This document shows, in pieces, positions 54,790 through 64,000 of a stretch of DNA of 64,000 bases. Positions within the stretch are counted from its first letter, which is position 1. Each line of letters starts with the position of its first letter. This DNA is from Clytia hemisphaerica (taxonomy: Eukaryota; Cnidaria; Hydrozoa; Leptothecata; Clytiidae), in NCBI GenBank assembly GCA_902728285.1, contig CACVBU010000385.1, positions 1,461,152 to 1,525,151 on the forward strand, read 5' to 3'. Both the position numbers and the translations under genes were made by a program. The notes below the pieces were generated by a model. It had not been told where the DNA came from. It saw only the letters and a program-made list of their open reading frames with translations, and did no database searches.

Positions 54790-55161
54790 ATGGATAGTGA
54801 AAATCTTGCTATTTTGGTAAAAACGCGCCCTTACCATCCAAAGCTAAATCACATATCCAGAGCGCACCAAAAAGACTCAAAATGGCACGAAAAAATAGCC
54901 TACAAAGATTACGTCATAACCATGCGGTTTGCTTGCGCAAGGTTGGATATCTCTCAACCAGCACTTTTAGAATTGCAATCGATAGTGAAGCCTTTAAAAT
55001 TGGGGAAAACAAACTTTATTTTTGAAAAGCTAGTGCTTGAAATCATCCTGCATAACCATGCGGTTTGCTTGCGCAAGGTTGGAAATCTCTCAACCAGCAC
55101 TTTTAGAATTGCAATCGATAGTGAAGCCTTTAAAATTGGGGAAAAAAAACTTTATTTTTGA
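54790..55161 (+). CDS. Possible small ORF or decayed coding remnant
   Basis: A 123-codon frame. The first 40 residues (LAILVKTRPYHPKLNHISR then WHEKIAYKD) vaguely recall a MADF-type domain, but the match is too weak to rely on. The second part is produced by reading the 137-bp duplication in two different frames, so the C-terminal half is not natural coding sequence. It may be an exon of a decayed transposon gene. Confidence 0.25.
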   Translation: MDSENLAILVKTRPYHPKLNHISRAHQKDSKWHEKIAYKDYVITMRFACARLDISQPALLELQSIVKPLKLGKTNFIFEKLVLEIILHNHAVCLRKVGNLSTSTFRIAIDSEAFKIGEKKLYF

Positions 55162-55193
55162 AAAGCTAGTGCTTGAAATCATGAATCATTAAA
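54920..55193 (+). repeat. 137-bp tandem duplication
   Basis: CATGCGGTTTGCTTGCGCAA starts at 54921 and 55058. The two copies are almost identical, which implies a recent event. A poly(A) run follows at 55189-55204. Confidence 0.9.
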
Positions 55194-55204
55194 AAAAAAA
55201 AAAA

Positions 55205-57006
55205 ACTCTTAACCTTCATCAAAATTTTCACTTAAAGTTTAAAATATGGTAATGATCTACGTCAGGGCCTGTGGACCCACAGGTATCAAAAGAAAGCTTA
55301 TTTCTTTGCACATCTTCTCCAAAAAAATAGGCCTGAAAGAACAATCACTTCAAACGCGCTCACTTCAAACGCGATGACCGTTTGAAGACAACCTGTTGGA
55401 ACTTTTTTCGGTGCCGTCATCTTTTTTGTTTACATTTTTTACCTCAGGTCAGAGGAAATGTGATAACTTTAGTTGTAGAAGAGCAGTCAACTTGATTATT
55501 TTTTATTGTGTTCTCTGATAAATTTTATACTGATTTAAAAAAAGAAAGAACCATTTGGAGTGGATTATGGTAAAGATATGAGGAAAGGAAAAGAAAAAAT
55601 CTCCAGACGGTGTCAATTGAACAACTTCAAACAAAAATTGCAATCGAACCAATTGAATGTAATCGAAAGCGATCGAAGAAGCCGTCCCGAAATTAATTAA
55701 CCCATCGTTAGGCATCGGAATTCCTATGGGAGCTCATTTCCGAGATTTGTAAAATAGCTAAGTCGGCAAAAAAACTTTTCCCGGGGGTTTGAGGAATAAA
55801 CAGAACTGTTATTGTTTGTTTTTTATTTAACCATATATTTAAATTTGCGATCAAAAATACTTAAATAAATAAGTTAATCGATCGCCTGAGGGCGATTTTA
55901 ACAGTGTAGATATACAAGTCAAATCTCGTTTTTGAAATCGAAAGTAAATGTTTGACTCGCTTATCTTTATAAAATCATTAGTTTCCTTACATTTTGTCTG
56001 AATAGGAGAGATTTTAAAATTTTTTCAGGCTATATCCCATCCCCTTCCTCAAAGTGTAACTTTTTTCTCTAGGGTCTACGCTTTACTTTTGCTTTAATCA
56101 TATGTGTTATGTACTGACTAATAATGGCAAAAGTTGCAGATCAAATAAAATGTATAACAGCCTTAAGTAGTCTATTGTATTCATCACTTTTGTATGGTTT
56201 ATGACGTCATTCCCCTATCATTTCAATGTTCGTCTCATTTATCCATGTTCATTATGCCACATTATGCTTAGAATTGATTTACTTTAAGCGAGACAATAAT
56301 TTCACAGCTGTTTTAAAACGCATGTGTAAACACTTTGTTTTTTACTACAACGATTTGGATAGTAAAATAAGTGTCCTGAATTGAAATTGCACGGCCTTTG
56401 AAACAAAACAACGATAAAGAAGTTTTTAAAGAGGTAAGGTTCACTCGACCATTTTACTCGACTTTATAATTTAGTCTAGCTGCTCTAATCTTGCCATAAT
56501 TTACCAGAGATAGATCCGCATCGCAGGGTGTAAGGTAATAAGCCATCAACCTTGCCCTTCTACGACTAAACGAAAAAATGGACAAAGTGAAAATTAATTT
56601 CTTAGTGAACACTACCACCAGGTTCTTTCTCCGATGATTTTGTCGGAAATAAGCGATCGCCAACAGTGTGTTTGAAACACGCTGACCTAGTAATATTCAA
56701 TATACTATCTGTATCTCTCAGGAAATAGACACTTACAGAACGACATAGTTTATCATTTGAAATACCCCCGTGTTTGGACCATTCTATCGTGGGCGCAAAA
56801 TAGGGCAGAAACTAAATAGCAAGCGCTCAAGGTGAAAAGGTGAAAAGGAAAGTGATTGATATTCTTTGAAGGAAAAACGTCAGATACAAACCCAAAGACC
56901 AAAATATGTATTTTGTTGTTGAGAATTGATCCTGTGAAGATGAAAAAATTTCCGCTTTGCGTTTTTTTGGAACGCTGAAAAACTCTAATTTTGATCTTCC
57001 TTAAGG
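55205..57006. other. Intergenic, no gene seen
   Basis: AT-rich with only short frames and no repeat end recognised. Confidence 0.4.
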
Positions 57007-57011
57007 TAAAG

Positions 57012-58055
57012 CAGCCTAGACTAATGTTAAATTTCGTTTCCGCGCAAATTCGTCACATTTTGTCTCGATAACCTCATAACTACGGAACTTATCGTTAGAG
57101 GCAATCGAGCAAGAACAATAGAAAAAATCTTTAATTGGCTCTGTAGAAAAATTGCAAAATAGAAACTCGCTTAAATTCACAATACTGATTCTTTACCCCA
57201 AAACGAAAGTTTTCTATTTTGTAAATCTTTCTTACACTTCCCCATACGTAAAATATAGAGTACTTTTGTTTTCCCCCCAAACTTACGAGGGAAAAAAGTT
57301 AAGACTGCGTGTTGTCCTCGCGGACTTTCCCAGCGTAATTTATTTGTGTGATGTCATAATGTTAGTATTGTTCTCTTCTCAGATTATTACTGACGGCACT
57401 TCAATCGCTTACGGGATTGGACAATGGTTGACAATTGATCGTGACGTATACAACAATTCGATGACGCGGACGAATGAAAGTTCATTTTGGGTGGCTTCAT
57501 AACACTCGTAAATTCTTTATTTTTCTAGTGTATTTTGTTTTTTCGTTTTAGAAGAAATACTATACGGTAGAAAATAAGGTTTTATACTATTATTTTTAAA
57601 TTTGATATTTTAAATGCCTATTATAAAGAAAAATTCGTAAGTGGGCGGAAAAATAAAAACGCCTTTGTTTTGAACGCCCGACTGCAAAAATCTCGGGATT
57701 CTGGGACTTCTTTTGAGACGGGGGTTAGACATGAAAACAAAGAGCTAAGTAGAATAGTAGAATCGACTTTTTCAAACTTTAAATAGAGTGTGTAAAGTAT
57801 TTTTGTAATCAAACATTATATTTTAAGTAATATTTCGTTATAAGCAAAGATAACTTGTTCGGAAATAAAAAGTCTTCATTCTTCGACCCCCGGATTTTTC
57901 ATCGCATTTTTCATCGCATAATTTCTACGGGAAATCGAAAGTAATTTCATTCGGCTTGTGATGTTTGAGAGCTTGGATGTTGGGAAGCTGCAGGAATAAA
58001 GGTAAACAAATTATAGTCTTTTTTCTGAAAGAAAAATTAACATTAGTCTAGGCTG
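57012..58055. mobile_element. CAGCCTAGACTAATGTTAA TIR element with 5-bp target duplication
   Basis: 1,044 bp. Perfect 19-bp terminal inverted repeats at 57012-57030 and 58037-58055, flanked by TAAAG (57007-57011 and 58056-58060). The largest frame inside (57152-57502, 116 codons) has no transposase motif and is probably not coding. Terminal CAG and a 5-bp duplication are shared with the element at 21415. Confidence 0.85.
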
Positions 58056-58060
58056 TAAAG

Positions 58061-58978
58061 AGGTTGCGAGATTTGGGTTAGCGAGGCAAAAAACGCAAAA
58101 AAACTGGTAAAATCGTAATCCTCAAAAATCGAAGTTCTAGCCTCACTGATTGGACACTGTCTGGAAATCTCTTTTTTTCTTTTTTTTTCTTTTTGCGCAT
58201 GCAGCAAAAGATCGTGACTTTTGATCTCCCTAATGTAAGGTAATCCCACACCTGGAATTTTTTTTGCTTGTTCCAGCAAAACAACCCCATTGCACTATTT
58301 TTATTCCAAAAAAAGTTTACTTATCTCACAAATCAGCTCAATACATTTGGAAAACCGTGCCATTTTTCATTTCGGAACAATTTTGCGCAAAATCACCCTC
58401 AAAAGTCAAGACTGCCTGTCCCTAAGGCTAGGAGCAGCAGGAAGCACGACCCTGTCGACGTACCGGACAGTCTAGTGTTTTGTCCGGTGCCAAAAAGTAT
58501 CCCTCAGCCGCACTGAAAATCTTTTGTCGGTTAGATTTTTCAAACTTCTGGACACCTGACACATGTCGTCATGCTTTTCAAAAATAATAGGCCATTCTAG
58601 AAAATTTTTGTTACCCCCGTTGGACGAAGTGCATTTTTTAATTTTTTCTAGCCTCAGAAATAATTTTTCTTTTCTCCAGTTTCTCAGAACAGAGCGCGCA
58701 GGGAAAGTGATATATACTATCCGTAGATCTAACACGATTTTTTTTCCTATCCGTAATTTCGTTTTCAGGGGGTATTGGGTCATTAACAGTTAGGTAGGGT
58801 CAGGGTTGCTAGTAACGGCTTGTCACTGTGCTGGGTGCATACTCGGCGCCTTGGGCCCCGCAGGGTTGCTAGTAACGGCTCGAATTTCAGTCAGGTTAAA
58901 AAAGGGGTACTTTTACCCATATTATAATAACATTACCCCCGTCTTTTTTGTCATTCTATAAGTATTTCCAAATTTAGT
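58061..58978. other. Intergenic with a short direct repeat
   Basis: CAGGGTTGCTAGTAACGGCT occurs at 58801 and 58861, 60 bp apart. No gene seen. Confidence 0.5.
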
Positions 58979-58981
58979 CTT

Positions 58982-59068
58982 CTGCTGTGCGAGTGTGGCT
59001 CAACGGATAGCGTGTTGGCTTCCTAATCCGAAGGTCTTTCTTTAGTGGTGGTTCGAATCCGACCCGGT
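58982..59068 (+). pseudogene. tRNA-Arg(CCT)-like sequence, probably a SINE head
   Basis: It has A-box-like GTGGCTCAACGGATAGCG, a TTCCTAA loop that would give anticodon CCT, an extended variable region and B box GGTTCGAATCC. The anticodon stem has one mismatch, the T stem one, and the acceptor stem two. A working tRNA is unlikely. The continuation beyond the T arm without a break suggests a tRNA-derived SINE, whose 3' end was not located. Confidence 0.5.
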
Positions 59069-59866
59069 GCGATGATTTGATTGGTCGAAAAATGATTGAC
59101 AGGTATCAAAACTTAGTCAGAAATGAGAAACTAAGTCTCAAACAGTCAGTAGAAGCAAAGATACAGAAGAAAGATAGGAAAGGAAAAGGAGTAGAAGGAG
59201 TGTTAGATATACGGATAGTAGTTATCACCTACCAGCGCGCAGGGTCGTCAGCAATTAGCAGAGGACTCTAAACTAACCTCTCTTAAAACATCAACAAATA
59301 AAACAAATCATTCACCAACTTACTATAGTATATAAATATCAGTACTGCTTGAGTCAATAAAAGGATTGCTGTGTAGAATATTGTGAAGAATTTAGTAAAA
59401 TTGTATCACAGCGGACGTTTTCTTCTTGTCTTATATGTCAGTAGGATATATTAACTTGGTCCAGTAGACGTTTTCCAATTTACCGGACCCCGACTGATTT
59501 GGAAATTTTTATGAGAAGAAACTTAGCAAACGATATGAAAATCCATTTTGATCTTGGTACGTCCCAGTTTTAAGACGTATGCCGACGAATTAGGTTTGTT
59601 CTAATGTTTAGCACCAAATGATCTCGCGGCAAATGCTAGATTTTAAAAGTACAGACCGGAGAAAACGGAAGCTTTGCTTAAGGAAGATGAAAAAAATTCC
59701 GGTCTGTAAAATCTTTTTTTATCCCCCTTATTATGAAATTCAGAGACTCACACTTGAAAACTTGAAAACTATTATCTCCATAAGCTTGCAAATCTGAGGT
59801 TCTGAGGTATTTTGAGGTAATCTGAAAAATTGATTTTTCGAAGGAAAATCAGAAAGCATCAAAAGC
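59069..59866. other. Region upstream of WDR91, no gene seen
   Basis: It contains the possible SINE body and the WDR91 promoter or 5' UTR. No core promoter element could be assigned. Confidence 0.35.
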
Positions 59867-59989
59867 ATGGCAACCACTGCAAATGCACTAGACGACCTCA
59901 TTAAAGAATACCTAATATACAGAGGCTTTACTGCAACTCTCAAATGTTTTGATGTCGATCTTAAAAATGATAAGTCGAAGAGCTTTAAG
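59867..59989 (+). CDS. WDR91: WD repeat-containing protein 91, first coding exon
   Basis: ATG followed by 41 codons ending at a GTAAGC donor. The peptide reads LDDLIKEYLIYRGFTATLKC then DVDLKNDKSKSFK. It matches the N-terminal LisH-like start of WDR91 ([20 protein letters not shown] in human). WDR91 is a RAB7 effector that, with WDR81, lowers PI3-kinase activity during early-to-late endosome conversion. The remaining exons, including the WD repeats, are not in the next 4 kb, so intron 1 is longer than 4 kb and is filled with mobile elements. Assignment rests on 41 residues. Confidence 0.8.
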
Positions 59990-60018
59990 GTAAGCTTGTT
60001 TAAAGATGATTGTATAAT

Positions 60019-60878
60019 CTAGACCCCCGCGCTCGATAGGATCGATCATCGGAGCGGCTCGATGACGGATCGATATGTGATCGATGGATTACTTATCGAT
60101 CCGGATAGGAGATCGATAGAGGATCGATACTCAAGATTTTTTTAAGCTTATGATTAGTTATCGATCTATCATCGATCTATCATCGATCTATCATCGATCT
60201 TTTATCGATCTTATCGACCCTATCGACTCTTTCTAAAAATCGAGCTCTGATATTAATCGATCTTTCTCGCCATCGACACCTATCGATTACCTATCGACAC
60301 CTATCGATTACCTATCGACACCTATCGATTACCTTTCGACACCTCTATCGATCCAATCAAAATATCGACCGTTTTTTTATATTGATTAATCGATCCATAG
60401 CGATCTAATGAATGGCGTCAACCGGATTTACTTATCGGTACTTATCTGGCACCCGATGTAGAAATTTTCTTTCGACACGCTAAGAAAGCTCTGGGAAAAG
60501 GTCGGGGAAACTTTCAACATCTGCTGGAAGGTTTATATTACGGAATTTCGCCTGAGCCCTAGCTCCGAACTTAAAAAAGCGGAGGGGGCCGGCTTAAAAA
60601 TGGCCGATATGGTACTCTCGGGTACCTAATATAATAAGCCCCCCCTTAGAGCCTGAAATTATAATCGATGCATAATCGATTAACGATCGATGACGAATCG
60701 ATATACTCGATTGAAATACTAGCTCGATAATGGATCAACGAAGGATCGATACTCAAGACTTTTTAATGGCTGAATCTTCCATCGATCTCCTATCCGGATC
60801 GATAAGTAATCCATCGATCACATATCGATCCGTCATCGAGCCGCTCCGATGATCGATCCTATCGAGCGCGGGGGTCTG
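60019..60878. mobile_element. ATCGAT-rich TIR element in WDR91 intron 1
   Basis: 860 bp with inverted arms of about 115 bp (AGACCCCCGCGCTCGATAGG and inverse). The flanks GTATAAT (60012-60018 and 60879-60885) look like a 7-bp duplication, or 8 bp with one mismatch. TCGAT occurs dozens of times, partly in tandem (CACCTATCGATTACCTATCG near 60278). No ORF. Confidence 0.8.
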
Positions 60879-60948
60879 GTATAATAAAACGTCAATATAA
60901 TAGAACTCTCTCTTCTTCCTGCTCCTCCGCCACCACTCACGACCCTCG

Positions 60949-61510
60949 ACATGGCCCGAGAATTCTCGGGCCTCTTCGGGCCATGTTCGGGCCGGGAGTC
61001 CCTATCAATTCTTTTGGCCCGAACATGACCCGAGTCATTCGGGCCATGTTCGGGCCATGTTAAATGTTAAATTGATTCAGCATGTCCAGTCAAACAAAAT
61101 AGTACAAAATAAGATTTGTCTGTTTTGTTTATATCGCTCAAAAAAACTTTACAAGCTTCCCATGGACACGCTTCAGTTTAAAACCAGGACCAGTTTACTA
61201 GCAAATATTTCCACCCTAAGTATATTTATAACTATGTTTTCATACCAAATAAGACATTTAATATTTATATGAATTTACAACATTCATATATTTAATATAA
61301 TTAAGAGAAACAAAGTTTTTCTCAAAGAAAATGTTTAAAAAATTCAGTCCTGAAATTACATGCCTGTTTAAATCATGTTTTCAAAAATTGGCCCGTGCGT
61401 GGCCCGCGTGTGGCCCGAACACGGCCCGAATTCTCGGGCCATACTCGGGCTTTACGCGAATTCCAATAAAAGTTTTGGCCCGAGAATTCTCGGGCCATGT
61501 CTAGGGTCGT
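60949..61510. mobile_element. ACGACCCTCGACATGGCCCGAG TIR element with 8-bp target duplication
   Basis: 562 bp. Exact flanking CACCACTC at 60941-60948 and 61511-61518. The ends carry the palindrome GGCCCGAGAATTCTCGGGCC, and many GGCCCGA units follow inward. It is probably non-autonomous hAT-like. It lies in WDR91 intron 1. Confidence 0.88.
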
Positions 61511-61518
61511 CACCACTC

Positions 61519-62595
61519 TCTCTCTCTCTCTGTTTGCATAGTCAAAGACATTTACCAAAGCAAAGAGAAGATCTAACCCACACTCGAACTATTGCAATTT
61601 TTTGGAAACGTCATCAGGCCAAAAATTGCGAAAACATTTGCCAGTTTTTAAAGTCAAATCAGGTGCGAAAAAGGGGCGCTTCCATCCAGAACTCTCACCA
61701 GTGCGGCATTTTACCTGGATCAGGGAAGTCACCTGATCCAGCTGGGAGACCCGTCTACTCTGTTCGTGTGGTTTAGTTAAAACGAATAATAAAATGTAGA
61801 AATCTCCATAGAAATAACAGAGTATATAGCCGGGTATTTTTGTAGATGCCAAATCTGTCTGCAGAATTCTTTTGGCTCTTAAACAATTATTGAAATCACG
61901 TGATATTATTGTTTTGATTGGAAGTGCACGAATCTGATTGGCTAACCTTATCAACAGCTTTTTTGGCACGAAATTAAAACCAAAACCATACTCTCAATGA
62001 ATAGCTTTTGATGGGATTTTTGCTTATGTGTTGTAAGTTTGAATAGAGAGTATGGATCTCCAAACTACACCGGATCGAGCTACATCGCTTGTTCTGGCAG
62101 GCTAGCTCTAAATCTCTAAAACAGCAACTAATAACATGAAAACCAGATTTTATGATTCTTCAATGGGAATCAAAACTATAAAGTGCACTTACAAACATCA
62201 ATATGTCAGATCTAACAAAATTAATAACGATACTGTCATCATTGACAATAAAACAAAGGATTTTCTGTCAAGAGTCTTGTAAACATTCCAACAACTTCCA
62301 TCAAAATGATCTGTCACAGCAAGTCTACCATTTTTAATGCAGTCTGAGGATTGAGCCGAGAACGCTCTTGCAGAACGCTTGCAGAACGCTTGCAGAACGC
62401 CTGCGAGCTCTCGCGCGGATGAAAAACTTTAATCTGTCAATCATCTTCTCAAGCGAAAAGACGCGAAGCGATTCTAGCTTAGTGCCGCAGATCATCAGTG
62501 CAATTATCATAATCCCTTTATTTTCATTCCTAGAATTTTTGCAAAAAAAAGGAAAAATACAAAAGTTGTACTTTTTACTGCTCCATATTCACATA
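61519..62595. other. WDR91 intron 1, no further gene seen
   Basis: A CGGCATTTTACCTGG motif at 61711 is inverted at 63468 (see findings). No WDR91 exon was recognised. Confidence 0.4.
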
Positions 62596-62810
62596 CCTTA
62601 AGTTGGTCTAATATCGACATCCCTCGTCTAATTCCGACACCCTTTTTTAGAGAAAGGAATAATATGAAAGCTTGAATCACTGATTGAAAAAGGATTGTTC
62701 CTCTCTGACCACTAAGCAAAGAAAAACAGTTTCAACCTTTCTAGAAATTTCAGCTTATAAAAAGGGTGTCGAAAATGGAGGAGGGGTGTTGACATTAGAC
62801 CAACTTACGG
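62596..62810 (+). mobile_element. AAGTTGGTCTAAT-family MITE, complete copy
   Basis: 215 bp, ends CCTTAAGTTGGTCTAATATC and GACATTAGACCAACTTACGG. This undisturbed copy shows the empty site of the nested insertion at 9853. No clear target duplication. Confidence 0.85.
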
Positions 62811-62982
62811 AACTGAATTTGAAAAATCTTCTATGTGGCGTTTTTTTGCAAACTTCAAAAAACTGATTTTTGTCTCGCTTTTGCGGGACTACAGGTTAAG
62901 TGCTGTGTGCAGCATAGGGTACAAAGTCCAAATATGCGTTTCCCGTAATTTTTGTATGAAGAGTTAGGTCCATACTGTCTGG

Positions 62983-63433
62983 GTATACACGCATCACTCG
63001 ATCTAGCGACGGTGTAGTCCCATCAAGCAACGGTTTTCTATTACTTTTATTCTTTCGTATTTCCGCCCACGGCGCAATTGGGCCGATGAAATCTGCATAA
63101 AGGTAATCTTTTTAAAATTTGCTGCCAAATGAGCATTCAAACTAAAATTTTCACGGTGCAGTTGTCGAGTTATGAGAGCATTGCTCGATCAAGCTACAAA
63201 GTTACCAAGTTCCCAATTGATCCTGATTAATTTCATAACTCGAGAACCGCACGGTGAAAATTTAAGTTTGAATGCTCATTCGACGGCAAATTTTTAAAAG
63301 ATAACCTTCATGCAGATTTCATCGGCCCAAAAGTTTGCGGCGCGGGCAGAAACATGAAAGACTAAAAGTGATAGAAAATCGTCGCTCGATCAGACTACAC
63401 CGTTACATCGAGTGACCCATGTACCCAGAACAA
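62983..63433. mobile_element. Palindromic element with arms of about 200 bp
   Basis: TCACTCGAT, then CGACGGTGTAGTCCCATCAAGC, start the left arm and are mirrored from 63361 to 63420. GGGCCGATGAAATCTGCAT and its inverse lie further in. The arms differ at about one base in ten. No ORF. Confidence 0.75.
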
Positions 63434-64000
63434 GCGACGTAGTTCAATCAGGTGACGTCCCCCGAACCAGGTAAAATGCCGTACTGCTCACAATCCTCCA
63501 TCGGTTTGCATAGCAAAGACTCCAGATAGGTGAACCTAGTGAACTCATCTGGTGAACTGAGTTAATCCAGAGCAGCTCAGAGGAGAACCGGGTAGGTGAA
63601 ATCACATCTGGTGAACTGAGTGAACCATGCAGTTCTGAATCGAGGTTGATCCCAGTGACATACTCTGTGCCCATCTTGGCTAAGGAGGGGTTCAATAAAA
63701 TCCAGTGGTTGTGCTGGAAAGTCACAGATACTTTAGGCTTACAAACTTTCGCGAGCATAAACTTTTGCAATTCGCTAGATAAAAATGAGAATTTTTAAAT
63801 AAAAATTGCCTTAAAAGTGAAAAATATTCCTTGAATTCAATAAAGACGGTTGCCCTTTGAATTTAAAAAGGCATTAAAGGATAATAATATGCCGAAAATT
63901 TGATATTTAATACGATTTCGAGGTTTTATAGATTTCCAATTTTTTTGAGAATTTTTTGTGAGCATAAACTTTTGCAAATTGCCCTGTTAAGAATTTTCAA
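63434..64000. other. Right edge, no gene seen
   Basis: TCTGGTGAACTGAGT is repeated at 63549 and 63609, and GAGCATAAACTTTTGCAA at 63756 and 63961. WDR91 continues to the right of the window. Confidence 0.4.

Noticed and set aside
57152..57502. 116-codon frame inside the 57012 element
   Set aside because: No transposase or other motif, and composition like surrounding AT-rich DNA. It could be a remnant but is not supportable.
58268..58793. Overlapping short ORFs on both strands
   Set aside because: No homology recognised, no splice or poly(A) context, and typical of chance frames at this length.

Overview
The window is nuclear DNA from an AT-rich, intron-containing animal, most likely an invertebrate. 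All splice sites read are GT-AG, the code is standard, introns are mostly 0.1-1.3 kb, and the proteins are clear metazoan orthologues. I cannot name the species. No bacterial operons, rRNA or CRISPR arrays are present.

Four conserved host genes were recognised and their exon structures worked out by hand. D2HGDH (14761-20836, +, 16 coding exons, 506 aa) is mitochondrial D-2-hydroxyglutarate dehydrogenase. MSH3 (23136-31540, +, 10 coding exons, 1088 aa) is the mismatch-repair ATPase and lies downstream of D2HGDH in the same direction. PUF60 (51662-43953, -, 10 coding exons, 588 aa) is a splicing factor. The first coding exon of WDR91 (59867-59989, +) is present and the rest lies beyond the window. 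The left edge holds the end of an unidentified coding region (2-139) with a poly(A) signal at 739. The genes share no evident pathway; they are housekeeping genes separated and interrupted by mobile DNA.

Most of the remaining sequence is transposon-derived. 1132-6738 is a 5.6 kb foldback element with arms of a 144-bp higher-order minisatellite and an 8-bp target-site duplication. 7600-9485 is a 5'-truncated LINE with an intact reverse-transcriptase ORF. 9708-10778 and 12415-13842 are two cases of one inverted-repeat element nested in another. 31935-36803 is a decayed tyrosine-recombinase retrotransposon with split direct repeats (DIRS/Ngaro-like). 36877-42826 is a run of short inverted-repeat elements. 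51880-54582 holds a 156-bp tandem repeat, a cluster of GAACGTTC palindromes and a 943-bp palindrome with six TGACGTCA sites. 57012-63433 contains several more terminal-inverted-repeat elements with readable target duplications.

At least eight elements have target-site duplications visible by eye: 8 bp for three, 9 bp for two (one ambiguous at 7-9), 7 bp for one, 5 bp for two. Several others are flanked by TA. Several element families appear more than once, and many copies lie in introns of D2HGDH, MSH3 and PUF60. The most unusual features are the foldback element, the inverted repeats made of AGGTCA half-sites, and the palindrome arrays upstream of PUF60.
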